The notes under the pieces were generated by a model that worked only from the letters and a program-made list of their open reading frames with translations, had not been told where the DNA came from and ran no database searches. Of a DNA stretch of 64,000 nucleotides, positions 48,935 to 59,893 are shown one piece after another. A program made the position numbers and the translations under genes. The DNA is from Torymus aiolomorphi. Its lineage: Eukaryota > Arthropoda > Insecta > Hymenoptera > Torymidae. How positions within the stretch are numbered: position 1 is the first letter of the stretch; every line of letters begins with the position of its first letter. The stretch lies in contig CM070873.1 of assembly GCA_036365515.1 (NCBI GenBank), positions 264,486,575 to 264,550,574 on the forward strand, written 5' to 3'.

Positions 48935-49865
48935 AGGCACGACCGCTGCTCGGGAGAGCCTTATAATTTCACCAGAGCGAAAATTGTCAGAATTCAATAT
49001 AATTCAGTGTGTTTTAAGCGTTTTCTGAGATGTATGTATGTCTGTACGTCCGTATGTAATCAAGTTTCCTGATTATCTCAATGAATTTTCAACCAATTCC
49101 ATCGGGATTGCGGGAAAATACTCCTCTAATTATACCTAAGTGCTGGTTCTCTATTGAGATAGATCGATGAAAAATTAAAAAAATGCGAGTACAAAGAAAC
49201 ATTTCAAAAAATCGATTTTTAAGCGTAATGTCTAGAAAAATTCATTTTAAGCTAATATCTATAGGCCTATCTGCTAAAACTAATTAAAATACACCTTTTT
49301 CCTGTTGAACATTTTTTGCTACGAGCAATATTTGCCAAGATAACGGTGAAAAACGGCAAAAAAAGGTCAAAAATGGACGATTTTCGACTATAGTTTGACA
49401 GGATTTGATTTTACACAAAAATGTTAAATATGAAAGTTGTAGATAATATTAAAACAAAACTTTTTTCCATTTAACATTTTCATGTAAAATCAACTCCTGA
49501 TGAGTTAGACTTACCAAAACGATTTTAAGCACCAAAATATACATAAAATGGACGACTTACGACTATAACCTGACAGGATCTAACTTCACACAAATTATAA
49601 ATGTAAAAGTTATAGATTACAATAAAACAAAACATTTTCGAATTTAACATTTCGATGTACAATCAATTCTTAATGAGCTAATCTGATAAAATCGATTTTA
49701 AACGCCTAAATATACATAAAATGGACGATTTTCGGCTATAACTTGACAAGATTTAATTTTATACAAATATGTTAAATGTAAAGTTGTAGATTATAATAAA
49801 ACAAAACTTTTTCTTGTTTAACATTTTCATGTACAATCAATTCCTGTTGATTGAAACTCAATACA
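48935..49865 (+). repeat. Tandem-bearing dispersed repeat, copy 2
   Basis: It starts GGCACGACCGCTGCTCGGGAG and TTTCACCAGAGCGAAAATTG, followed by GTATGTCTGTACGTCC. It then has three tandem units whose AAATGGACGA starts fall at about 49371, 49546 and 49719 (periods 175 and 173 bp). Each unit carries ...TGACAGGAT(T/C)(T/A)... and AACATTTTCATGTA(A/C)AATCAA. It is the inverted relative of 8123-9290. No ORF. Confidence 0.75.
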
Positions 49866-50121
49866 CTTTATATAGTCAATTATCGCTTAATACTTAACAA
49901 AATTTGATTTGACGCAGAAGAATTAAATACAATAGGTATAAATAAGATCGGAAAAATCAATAAAACATTCCAAAGATCATATAATTATAAAAATATAATA
50001 ATAAGATATCAAATATCAATTGATGTTGAACAAGAAGAATCAAAATTACGTAATATTAAATAAATACATATTAAAGTAATATTATATTTACAAAAAAAAC
50101 TTGTGTAATGTATGTGCTGAA

Positions 50122-50420
50122 TATTTAATATAGATTTTGTAACATGGCAAATTGACGTATACAAAGAATGTAATGTACTAGCTGACTGTCAGTGTCACAG
50201 TATCATAGAAAACCATTAGATAGTCAAGTCTCACTGGGTAGTCTGCAAAATACATAATGATGTATTTTAATGTCATTATGTATTTTGCAGACAACCCAGC
50301 GAGACTTACCTATCTAATTGTTTTCTACCAACTGCAAGACCAACTGACAGAGTCAGCTTGTATATACATTACAATCTTTGTATATAACAATCTACCATGT
50401 TACAATATCTATATTAAATA
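50122..50420. mobile_element. Foldback MITE, ~300 bp
   Basis: Arms of about 130-140 bp pair through TATTTAATATAGAT(T/A)TTGTAACA, AAAGA(A/T)TGTAATGTA, AGCTGACT(G/C)TCAGT and AAGTCTC(A/G)CTGGGT. The centre is GTCTGCAAAATACATAATGA and its complement. A 71-codon open frame across the right arm is an artefact of the palindrome. Confidence 0.75.
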
Positions 50421-50654
50421 CAACACATATGTTAATCAAGAGTTTCTTTTTGTAAATATTAACAAGTATTAAAATACAACAAACCTCCTGAGGCGAGTTC
50501 TTATGTCCTACCTAAACTTATAAATTAACCTGACTAATCTACCCAGTAATAAAAACCTATCCGTAGCGCACCTAAATACACACACACTGCACTTTTAAAA
50601 TTTTCCCCTATTCCCTTATTACCTATTCCCTTACATTCTGAAGCCTGACACTCT

Positions 50655-50860
50655 TAAATGAACTGCTGGAACTGCAGGGGCAACAAAGTAGGGCTGGCTG
50701 GTCCAGGTTGGCGCTACTTCAAGAACATCAGTCTGTTTAGAATAATAGCCCACACCATCTGCCGGAAGAGAAGGACTGGTGGAGACCTTCACTCCTTTTA
50801 CTGCCGGGGACAGCCTCAACCTGGGTTCGGCCAAGGCAGAAGCAGCAGATTAACTATATA
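50655..50860 (+). pseudogene. Degenerate LINE endonuclease fragment
   Basis: In one frame NCWNCRGNK resembles the 'WNCRG' opening of non-LTR retrotransposon AP-endonuclease domains. A neighbouring frame gives LLQEHQSV, like the catalytic 'LQE' box, and the first frame resumes with TICRKRRTGGDLHSFY, resembling the following R...GGG segment. The frame changes and a stop show it is decayed and truncated. The clade is uncertain. Confidence 0.5.
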
Positions 50861-50869
50861 TACACAGTC

Positions 50870-51390
50870 ACTAGTGTGGGAGCCAAGCTGGGAGAGTTGA
50901 TCACCTAAAAACCACATTTGGATAATAAATAGATCATACGAATAGGCGATACGAATTATATAATCAACAACGAAAAAACTTAATTAAACTAAAATTTTAA
51001 CTTTCATTACAAATTGAAAATCTTCTATATGAACCTACTATGAAGGGTTGTATGTTTGTGTAATTTTCTTAAATTTTTTGATTTACAAATATAATTCATT
51101 GTAACCACTGAAAAACAATATTGTAAAGTTGAGACATATAATTATTTTGAGCATACTAATTAATTTGATGCTAATGTTATTTTGTAATATAACATTTATA
51201 ATATAACATTAAAATGTAACTAATAAAAGCCTGTAAAAGGCTTAGAAGTTTTAATAAATAGAAAAAATACAGGATGTAGACATATTACCACACTCAAGAG
51301 ACAGTCTGCAGCAATGCCCGTAGTTTGCTCCTGTCAGTCCTGTCGCTACTACAGATACCTGCAACAACATAAAAGTACGCCCACCCATCA
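50870..51390. other. AT-rich DNA, nothing seen
   Basis: Low-complexity sequence between the LINE fragment and the GC-richer segment; no supportable feature. Confidence 0.4.
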
Positions 51391-51399
51391 CAGAGGTTA

Positions 51400-51878
51400 G
51401 AAACGAGATAAAGAGCTTACTAAATCTGCTTCCGTCATCGATCCCGCTGCCTTGCTGACTCCAACGAGTCACCACCTCCCGATGAGCACGGCGAGAGGGT
51501 CGACATCCACCAGGACGCCGTACTACAGCAGCCGCTGTCATCGCTGGAAAATGAGCAGAGGCCGGGAGTCGGGCGATGCGATTGTTTATGTTATCACAGA
51601 ACACGCGTGTATGCGGTATACGCACTGCGCAGTGCGCACGCAACCGACGCTGCGGCAGATGGCACGTCAGATGGCACTTAGGCGCTTCCGTAATTTCGCG
51701 CGCCCGCTCATGCACGCGGCGACCGGCGCTAAAGTCACAAGGCGCGAAGGCAGAAAAGAAGAGCCAGATTGCCGTTGCCGAGTGCGCTAGTGTTTGTACG
51801 GAAGCCTGTATGGGTCTCCACCGACAGAGTCGCGGCGCGCATGTTGCTTGCGTGCTCTACCTCAGTGATGCAAGCGCT
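51400..51878. promoter_or_regulatory. GC/CpG-rich segment left of the transposon palindrome
   Basis: A composition jump with overlapping open frames in both directions (154 codons minus, 125 plus), none recognisable. It contains GCGCACTGCGCAGTGCGCAC-like palindromic sequence. It could be a promoter into which the adjacent transposon inserted. Confidence 0.3.
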
Positions 51879-51879
51879 T

Positions 51880-52650
51880 TCGTCCTATCTAACCTCAAAA
51901 ATACTCAATTTTCTTTTATTGTGCAAGTTACAGAAAAATTATGTGAAAACTGAAAAAATTCATAAACAGTTATTAACACAGATGACGTAATACTAGTGCT
52001 CCAAAATACATGTGTATATTTTTATAAAATGGAAAATTTAATAAAAAAGTATTACTACAAGAACTTCACACACAAAGAAATACGTAGTTTATTGTTAAAA
52101 AAGCATGGATTGACAGTATCGGTGACTACAATAAAAAGAAGACTTGCTACTCTTGGCTTGAAAAGAAGATTCACAAAAGAGAGCAATATAGAAGATATAT
52201 GCTATGCTGTAGTAGAAGAGTTAAACTCAGCTGGTTATAATCTTGGCTATAGATTTTTGTGGATGAAACTGAAAAAGAAATATAACTTAGTAGTGAAAAG
52301 AGACACAGTTTATTATCTTTTGAAAATTGCCGACCTAGAAGGAGTTGCTTTCAGGTATGCCAATAAACTTAAAAGAAGGACATATTTCAGTCCAGGTCCA
52401 AATTTTATTTGGCATATAGAAGGGTACGACAAGTTGAAGCCTTTTGGTTTTGCGATACATGAATTTATTGATGGATACTCCAGGATGATCTTGTGGTTGG
52501 AGGTAGCTACGACTAACAATGATCCTATAGTTATAGGATATTACTTTTTAAAAACAGTGCTTAGTTTAAAATTTCTACCAACTGTAATACGTTCCGACAA
52601 AGGTACAGAAAATGGTCTAGTCGAATGTTTACAGATCAGTTTGAGGATGG
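51880..52650 (+). repeat. Left arm of transposase palindrome
   Basis: It begins CTTTCGTCCTATCTAACCTC and runs through the transposon's 5' leader and most of its coding sequence to GAGGATGGAT. The inverted partner is 53106-53830. The arms are highly similar, apart from a 54-bp in-frame deletion in the right arm and scattered substitutions. Confidence 0.9.
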
Positions 52651-52787
52651 ATTATCAGGATAACTTGTCAGGAGAAAAAAGTTTCATGAAAGGAAAAAGC
52701 GTACATAATCAGCGCATTGAGTCTTTTTGGGGGCAAATGAGACACCACTCAGCAGATTTTTTCATTCGGTTATTTAAGTCGACTTAA
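52029..52787 (+). pseudogene. rve-type DDE transposase, C-terminally truncated (plus copy)
   Basis: A 252-residue frame from the ATG at 52029 (an in-frame ATG at 51996 also exists). The amino third is a helix-turn-helix region (KEIRSLLLKKHGLTVSVTTI, KRRLATLGLKRRF). The rest is a retroviral-integrase-like core: WHIEGYDKLKPFGFAIHEFI, DGYSRMILWLEV, IRSDKGTENG and NQRIESFWGQ. This architecture matches eukaryotic 'integrase core domain' proteins of DNA transposons (IS3EU-like is my best guess). The first catalytic position is Glu (WHIEG) where the sister copy has Asp. The frame ends soon after the third acidic residue, earlier than full-length relatives, so it is probably inactive. Confidence 0.8.
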
Positions 52788-53105
52788 ATATCCTGATGAT
52801 CTACGCGGTCTCGTTAAGCCGCGGTGCGACTCTACGAGGGCATCTCGTGGGGAAAGCAGAAAGGTTATGGAGAAAGTGAGGTTAGGTGTGAGAGAGGTCG
52901 GTAAGGTAGGTTGTGGAGTTTTGTCCCGGGTTACCATCGTGGACTCTTCAGTAAGGCTGATGGTAACCCTGCCTTAGACTCGGGTGGATGTCTTAACTAA
53001 TCTTGGAAGTTCTATATATACTAACCAAGGACTGGATTCGGCCACTTGCGAGAGTCAGAACTTGGCACGAACTCTGGTGTCAGAGCTGTGAAGCTTGATC
53101 TGCCA
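52788..53105. other. Unrelated spacer inside the transposase palindrome
   Basis: GC-richer than the arms and not part of the transposase. It contains a perfect 11-bp stem GGGTTACCATC / GATGGTAACCC (52929-52968) and GGGCATCTCGTGGGGA. It resembles the structured 3' region of a non-LTR element, but I cannot confirm this. It could be inserted DNA or the original locus filler. Confidence 0.35.
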
Positions 53106-53675
53106 CAGATCCATCCTCAAACTGATTTGTAAACATTCGACTAGACCATTTTCTGTACCTTTGTTGGAACGTATTACAGTTGGTAGAAATTTTAAACTGA
53201 CTACCTCCAACCACAAGCTCATCCTGGAGTATCCATCAATAAATTCATGTATCGCAAAACCAAAAGGCTTCAACTTGTCGTACCCGTCTATATGCCAAAT
53301 AAAATTTGGACCTGGACTGAAATATGTCCTTCTTTTAAGTTTATTGGCATACCTGAAAGCAACTCCTTCTGGGTCGGCAATTTTCAAAAGATAATAAACT
53401 GTGTCTCTTTTCACTACTAAGTTATATTTCTTTTTCAGTTTCATCCACAAAGATCTATAGCCAAGATTATAACCAGCTGAGTTTAACTCTTCTACTACAG
53501 CATAGCATATATCTTCTATATTGCTCTCTTTTATGAATCTTCTTTTCAAGCCAAGAGTAGCAAGTCTTCTTTTTATTGTAGTCACCGATACTGTCAATCC
53601 ATGCTTTTTTAACAATAAACTACGTATTTCTTTGTGTGTGAAGTTCTTGTAGTAATACTTTTTTATTAATTTTCC
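53055..53675 (-). pseudogene. rve-type DDE transposase, truncated (minus copy)
   Basis: Head-to-head partner of the plus copy. The frame reads KKHGLTVSVTTIKRRLATLG through WHIDGYDKLKPFGF to IRSNKGTENG, and then runs off into the spacer. The first catalytic Asp is intact (WHIDG) but the second is Asn (RSNKG). Eighteen residues between SLWLEV and SLKF are deleted in frame. The part with the third acidic residue is missing. A plus-strand frame at 53095-53394 is only its shadow. Confidence 0.8.
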
Positions 53676-53830
53676 ATTTTATAAAAATATACACATGTAT
53701 TTTGGAGCACTAGTATTACGTCATCAGTGTTAATAACTGTTTATGAATTTTTTCAGTTTTCACATAATTTTTCTGTAACTTGTACAATAAAAGAAAATTG
53801 AGTATTTTTGAGGTTAGATAGGACGAAAGT
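53106..53830 (-). repeat. Right arm of transposase palindrome
   Basis: Inverted copy of 51880-52650, ending GAGGTTAGATAGGACGAAAG. The outer ends of both arms are therefore the same transposon 5' terminus. I saw no matching flanking duplication (left flank ATGCAAGCG, right flank TTATCACAT). Confidence 0.9.
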
Positions 53831-54194
53831 TATCACATTTTCTATCTGATAACTCTACAAACAATTTTCTTAATGTTTTAAAAAAATAATTGATTATTAA
53901 TTTCTTAACTTATTAATTTATTATACATTTATTATAGTATATAATATGGGTTACCTTGATAAGATATAAATTCAACTTATCTTCTAATATGCTCCAATGC
54001 TTCGATTTAGTTGAAGGAAAAACAAGGTTATGGCGTCCTCATGATGCTCTCTCGTAGTGGTAGCAGTAGCAGAAGCGCTCGCTCCGTCACACACACGCGT
54101 GATCCGACCAGGCTTCTGTATTTTCTTTATTCTCTCTCATTTTCGCCTTATTAGTATGTGTGTGCGGCATCAGTATTTTTTGGTAATTGAGTTC
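53831..54194. other. Intergenic DNA, nothing seen
   Basis: AT-rich, with a GC-richer patch at about 54030-54115 (GGTAGCAGTAGCAGAAGCGC). No supportable feature. Confidence 0.4.
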
Positions 54195-54225
54195 GTGTGT
54201 GTGTGTGTGTGTGTGCGCGTGCGTG

Positions 54226-54306
<81 letters not shown>
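54195..54306 (+). repeat. (GT)n microsatellite
   Basis: A GT tract with one GCGCGTGCGTGCAT interruption and a pure run from about 54230 to 54306. It directly abuts the repeat copy at 54307. Confidence 0.95.
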
Positions 54307-54308
<2 letters not shown>

Positions 54309-54970
54309 CTCTTTAGGAATTGATTTTGCATGAAATCTTTTTGAATAGTATACGGAAAACTATTGTTTTAGGTGTGTTTAGTCATTAACTATGGTGGGCA
54401 AAATGAAATATATATATAATAATAATAATTATTATTATTATTATTATTATGTAATTATAGGAATACCCGCAAACATTGTTTTCCCCTGTAGTTAACGTTA
54501 ATTCATTCAACGTGTTGCGTGAACGGCTACTTAGCTAGAGCTCACCTTTCGTTAAAACTGTATAAAATGTACTTTTGTGTTTTTTTTTTATTAATCAGAA
54601 GTGTTGAAGTTTTCATTTCGCCTAATTAATGACTAAACACACCTAAAACAATAGTTTTCCGTATACTATTCAAAAAGATTTCATGCAAAATCAATTCCTA
54701 AAGAGCTAGGCCTGTTAAAAAACGATTTTTTTATTTTGATAAAAATTATGAAAATAAAGTACCTATTATAAATTTTACAATAGCAAAATTGTAAGATTCT
54801 CCTGAGTATTGCGGTCGTGCCTATTATGTAAAAACGAAGTTTTTATACAGGGAGGGGGGGCGACGAGCGAAGCGAGGAGCAGGTGTGTGTGAGGTGTGGG
54901 GGGTTGGCGTGTCGAGCGTAGCGAGACACATAGGGGGGCGCAGCCCCCCTAGTTTTTAAATATAGCCATT
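54307..54970 (+). repeat. Tandem-bearing dispersed repeat, copy 3 (rearranged)
   Basis: AGCTCTTTAGGAATTGATTT...GTGTGTTTAGTCATTAA (54307-54388) is repeated in inverse at 54628-54710. It is followed by GGCCTGTTAAAAAACGAT, GAGTATTGCGGTCGTGCC, AAAACGAAGTTTTTATACAG and a GC-rich end GGGGGGCGCAGCCCCCC. The last three motifs match the left part of copy 1 (8123-8230) in reverse complement. The CpG-rich tip has CGAGCGAAGCGAGGAGC and CGAGCGTAGCGAGAC. Confidence 0.65.
54415..54450 (+). repeat. (AAT/ATT)n simple repeat
   Basis: ATAATAATAATAATT followed by (ATT)n, a short palindromic trinucleotide repeat between the inverted arms. Confidence 0.9.
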
Positions 54971-54974
54971 CTCA

Positions 54975-55905
54975 CTATTTAGATCGTCTTAGGATAAGAA
55001 TTTCGAACGAGCGTATAAGAGAAAGGCTGAAAATACGTTGTAAAGTATAAGCCACGCTACCTACAGATAACTGATCTAATTTTTTGTTTCGCTAATAACA
55101 TGACTATCGGTTTCTATGGAAAGTTTTCCAAGAGTAGATATTTATCATCAAAGGGCGCGGCAGTGCCCTGCTTGGCGAGTAAAAGAACGAAGTGACTAAC
55201 GAGCAAGCGGGGCGTTGACGCACCCTTTATTCTTTGGAATAGTCCGCTCCAACCTTACTTTTTCCTATTCTTGATAACAACATTTTTTTACTCTTTATTT
55301 GAATACTTAAATGCATTCCATTAGATAGAATCTTTTATGTACTATTCATATCTGCAATTTCATGTTTCAAGATTCTTTCGTTTTCGTATACTTTTAATAG
55401 TAAATTTGCCCTCTTAATTTTCATCTCCTTTTTCATTTTCTTCGTCGTCTTCGCGTCGTCGTCGTATTTTAATCCTATACCATATATACGTATGTATAGG
55501 CACTATTAGACAGTGGTTCTACTTGTATCCGAGAGTAGCGCTATATAAATTTTTCTACAGGACTGTATACACACATTCGTAATCGTATCGACTTAACCTC
55601 ACGCATCTCTAATCTAATAAACAAAAACAATGTTATTATGAAATATGTACATAGACAATATGTATATACTATCACGGATTAATATTTAAATTATATCAAA
55701 GATCTCAGAAAGTGGACTGATGAAAAGAATTTATTTACGAGCATCATCAATGAGACAATAATTTTTAGATAAGTATTTTAAAATATACATTGACAGTAGA
55801 AAGCAGAGATCAAGATGTAGTTCTGTTTTTATTTTTTTAAGTACTGTCAGATCAGATCTTAGAAATTGAGTCTATCCCAACTATACGGCTACTACAATAC
55901 AAGAG
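54975..55905. other. Intergenic DNA with a CpG patch
   Basis: A CpG-richer stretch at 55150-55235 (GCGGCAGTGCCCTGC, GCAAGCGGGGCG) has the look of the CpG-hairpin repeats. The remainder is AT-rich. No gene was recognised. Confidence 0.35.
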
Positions 55906-55909
55906 TTTA

Positions 55910-57665
55910 GATAAGTATAATTTTCAAGTAATTTGTCACAAAGACATTATCTCTCATAATGTAGGCTAAGCGAGAAGCTCCAAAACCTATTTCATTCATC
56001 GTAAAGGATTTGAAATGTTTTATGTGTGCAACATGATCAGTCGGATGAAGGCTTTTCTTGAGACAAAGTTTATATTCTGTGTATAAATGGTTTATAGTTA
56101 TGATTTGAAAAGTATCAAACATAAAAATTTTCTAATTTTAATTATTTTAAAAAACAAGTTATTTCACAATGCCATTTCACAATAAATTTTTATATTTTCT
56201 CACTTATCAAATCATAACTATAAACCATTATATGAAGAATATAAACTTTGTCTCAAGAAAAATCTTCACCCGACTGGTCATGTTGCATAAATAAAACATT
56301 GAAAATCCTTTACGATGAATGAAATAGGTTTTGGACCTTTTCGCCTAACTTATATTATGATTATGAGAGATAATGTCTTTGTGACAAATTACTTGAAAAT
56401 AATTCTAAATATTTTCTTCTTTTATAAATGGGTTATTTGATGTAAAATCAAAAACTGTTATATTCCTCTAACTTGTTAGCCTTACTGTTTGAGGTAAATA
56501 TATATAATACACTATTCAAGAATGGAAGCAAAGTCGTTTACTAAACTCATCTTACAGTCTCCTTATTTAATTTATAGTTCTGGTTCAGAAAGTTGTACTT
56601 GAATAAAATATTTCAAGTAAGTCATTTGTTAAATGGTAAAAGCTTTACCAGATATGAGAAAAAGTAAAATTAACAAATTTTTCTTTTGGAACTTTTCAAA
56701 TCATAACTATAAACCATTTATACAAAAAATATAAACTTTGTCTCAAGAAAAGCCTTCACCCGACTGGTCATGTTGCAAATATAAAACATTGAAAACCCTT
56801 TATGATGAATGAAATAGGTTTTGGAGCTTCTCGCTTAACTTATATTATGGAAGATAATGTCTTTAATAACAAATGTAAAATTTGTTAATTTTACTTTTTC
56901 TCATATCTGGTAAAGCTTTTACCATTTAACAAATGACTTACATGAAATAATTTATTCAAGTACAACTGTATGAACCAGAACTATAAATTAAATACAAGGA
57001 GACTGTAAGCTGAGTTTAGTAAAGGACATTGTTTTCATTCTTGAACAGTGTATTACATATATTTACCAAACAGTAATGCTAACAAGTTAGAGGATTATAA
57101 CAGTTTTTTATTTTACATCAAATAACCTCTTTATAAAAGAAGAAAATATTTAGAATTATTTTACAGTAATTTGTGACAAAGACATTATCTCTCATAATAT
57201 AAGCTAAGTGAGAAGCTCCAAAATCTATTTCATTCATCGTAAAGAATGTTCAACTTTTTATGTTTGCAACATGACCAGTCGGGTGATTCTTGAGAGAAAG
57301 TTTATATTCTTTGTATAAATGATTTGAAAAGTATCAAACATAACAATTTTCTAATTTTAATTATTTTAAAAAACAAGTTATTTTACAATGCAATTTCACA
57401 ATAAATTTTTATATTTTCTAACTTTTCAAATCATAACTGTAAACCATTTATACAAAGAATATAAACTTTGTCTCAAAAAAGTCTTATCACCCGACTGGTC
57501 ATATTGCAAACATAAAACATTGAATCCTTTATGATCAATGAAATAGGTTTTGGAGCTTCTCACTTAGCTTACATTATGAGAGATAATGTCAAATGTAACA
57601 AATTACTTGCAATTAATTCTAACTATATATTTTCTTCATTCTTGAAGGGGATATCTGATGTAAAA
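55910..57665. repeat. Cluster of alternately inverted repeat units
   Basis: A unit of about 200 bp, recognisable by CATAACTATAAACCATT, TATAAACTTTGTCTCAAG, CACCCGACTGGTCATGTTGC and GATGAATGAAATAGGTTTTGG, occurs five times. Approximate positions are 55915-56125 (-), 56205-56405 (+), 56690-56875 (+), 57160-57330 (-) and 57420-57620 (+). A second unit (CAAGAATGGAAGCAAA...GGTAAAAGCTTTACCAGATA) occurs at 56505-56685 (+), 56870-57060 (-) and, beyond the cluster, at 58385-58560 (+). The result is nested palindromes of up to about 1 kb. Non-coding. Confidence 0.8.
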
Positions 57666-57675
57666 TCCAAAGCTG

Positions 57676-58218
57676 TTAAGGTGGCTCATGCGTTTGGTGC
57701 CGTATCAAGTCGGGGCCCTGCAAGGGGCTTCTTTATTATTGCCAAATTAAGTTAACATATTTTACGTAAATTTATTGTAAATATCTTCTAAATGTTCAAA
57801 CAAAAAAAAGATTTTATAAATAAGTAAAATCTTTGCTAATTTGTCGCTACATTTATATGACTGGTCGCAGTGCGCATGCGCAGTAGCACATTTGTAACGT
57901 TTATTGTTAATATCTTTTTTGTTTGATCGTTAACCTATAATTCTGATGATATCATTAGATTCTTCACAAAAAAATCTTTAATTTCATATATTGTGCATTA
58001 AAAACTGCTTTTTTACAAGTTACTACGAAGCAATAAACTGTTCATTCCCATAAGATTATGTGTTAAACGTACCTATTTATAAACTTAGTTTTTTCGATAA
58101 TTTGGTCGTTGACCTACAATTTTCTTAGTACAGATCGAAAGTTTAATGTCTAAAGAACATATTTGTTAAGTTTAAGATGTATCTGCTTTTTTATAAGAAA
58201 TCGCATGAGCCACCTTAA
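57676..58218. mobile_element. TTAA-flanked element, GGTGGCTCATGCG type
   Basis: TTAA at 57676-57679 and 58215-58218 bound a 535-bp element with terminal repeats GGTGGCTCATGCG on both ends. It has the same internal landmarks as the element at 48140-48681. It is inserted into the alternating-repeat cluster, after GATGTAAAATCCAAAGCTG. A related uninterrupted GATGTAAAATC(A/C)AAA sequence occurs at 56437 and 58313. Confidence 0.85.
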
Positions 58219-59000
58219 TATAACAGCTATAGATGTTAATTCTTAAAACCATATAATGTATCCGTAAGGTATTTTCAATATGTGGCTTTTGGTATATAAC
58301 TAATTGAGTGAGGGATGTAAAATCCAAATTGTTTATAAGTATAACAGTTAGAGGAATACCTCTACTTGTTTGCATTACTGATTGAGGTAAATATATAATA
58401 ATACACTATTTAAAAATGGAAACAAATAGTCCTTTATTTTAATCATATAGTTCTTTATAGTTCTTCATTTTAATCATAGGTTCGAAAAGTTGTACTGGAA
58501 TGAATTATTTCCATAAGTCATTTGTTAAAAAGTAATCATTACAACGGATATGGAAAAAAATTCAAATTATTTTATTTTACTTACAATTATGAAGATAGCA
58601 ATGTTTATTTTTATAACAAAACTTTCTACGAAAGTATAATATAAGGCAAGCATAAGGTGTTTCTGTAATATATAAAAATATGAATAAAAAACTTATACTC
58701 TATGAAAAGGAATTCTAATAATAAATAATTATTTTCTTCTGACAATTTTATCTTACCGGTTCTATACAATAAATTAATTTGTCTATAAAAAGAAGAGTAT
58801 ATATACTATTATTATATATAGCAAAAGGGATTTCTTGATAAATGAAAGTGTCATTCCATTTTTTTTTTACAAATACAGCAGCCTCACACGATGCAATTAT
58901 CATCATGTACCCAGACGAAAATTAAATCTATGAAATATGGTATCATCATTCTTTACCGTTATAAAACTTTGCAATTATTATTGAAGCTCTTAGAAACTTG
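58219..59000. repeat. Trailing copy of cluster units, then AT-rich DNA
   Basis: 58311-58560 repeats GATGTAAAATCCAAAT, GTTAGAGGAATA, GAGGTAAATATA and the 'CATTTGTTAAA' unit from the cluster. After 58560 the sequence is AT-rich with no further features. Confidence 0.6.
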
Positions 59001-59002
59001 TG

Positions 59003-59893
59003 GAATCTCCCTAAAATAACACTTTTTAAAAAAGTAAAACTTTGACGAGTATAAGTGTATTTGTAATCTCTCTCCCTCTCTCTATCTCCCTCCCTCTCTC
59101 TTTCCTCCTCTCTCTTTCTCTCCCTCTTTCTCTCCTTCTCTCTCTTTCTCCCCCTCTCTTCCCCAAAGGAATATCATAGTTTAAAACAAACACATGAAAG
59201 AAGTGGAATCAATTATTATTTTATATAGACAAGTACATTTTTGTGACAGAAATATGGAATTATTTTCATAACAAAAAATCATAAGTACTACTAAAAATGG
59301 CATGGTGTGGTTTGTGCACATAAGAATTATGCACATATTTATTGTGCACACTTTAGCATTGGTGTATATCTATATCTATGTGTATACTCCAATGCTAAAG
59401 TGTGCACAATAAATATGTGCATAATTCTTATGTGCACAAACCACACCATGCCCTAAAAATAAACTCATGAAACTGGTGGAATCAATTAAGTGCAGGCAAG
59501 TCAATTATTATAATAAAGAGAATTTTTAAAATAAAATTTGTTTAATATATATTTACTATAAAAATTTGTATAAAAAATAATTACGTCTAACAAAAAATAT
59601 TACAAAAATACCAGCATAATAACTGTAATTGAAACACAAAAAGTAAAAAATTTTTGCGTAAACATTTTCGAAGTATAGATCATAGAAGTCACCACCCTCT
59701 AAAATAGTTTAACCATGAGCTGTTATACATCATAAATTCATGTAAGTTTTTCTTACACAAGTCAATCTACCTATTATCTGCACATATGAATTTTAATTAA
59801 ACATCTTCTTAAACTGTTAATGTAATTTTTAAAATTTTGGGAAATTTTCTTTTAAAGACAGAAGATCTTGCCGGACGCATCGTTTTGTAGTAT
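59003..59893 (+). repeat. Left arm of 2.1-kb palindrome
   Basis: It pairs with 60358-61090 as inverted repeats from GAATCTCCCTAAAATAACAC to GCCGGACGCATC(G/A)TTTTGTAG. It includes a (CT)n-rich tract at 59068-59165. The left arm is longer only because of a nested 154-bp MITE plus its 8-bp duplication (59299-59460). Point differences are few, so duplication/inversion or gene conversion is recent. Non-coding. Confidence 0.9.
59291..59460. mobile_element. MITE with perfect 8-bp TSD (CTAAAAAT) nested in palindrome arm
   Basis: CTAAAAAT at 59291-59298 and 59453-59460 flank a 154-bp element. Its terminal repeats begin GGCATGGTGTGGTTTGTGCA and are identical for about 64 bp at the two ends, leaving a short TATATCTATATC centre. 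The opposite palindrome arm retains the uninterrupted site (ACTACTAAAAATAAACTC in complement near 60795). An 8-bp duplication fits a hAT-like element. Confidence 0.93.

Noticed and set aside
50257..50472. 71-codon plus-strand frame
   Set aside because: It lies over the right arm of a foldback MITE and has no coding resemblance.
51251..51715. 154-codon minus-strand frame beside the transposon palindrome
   Set aside because: It overlaps open plus-strand frames in GC-rich DNA; no domain was recognised, so it was left as a possible promoter segment.
53095..53394. 99-codon plus-strand frame
   Set aside because: Shadow of the minus-strand transposase copy; the equivalent shadow appears at 52313-52519 opposite the plus copy.
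55910..57665. CRISPR-like array
   Set aside because: Units are about 200 bp, alternately inverted and without regular spacers; the host is a eukaryote.
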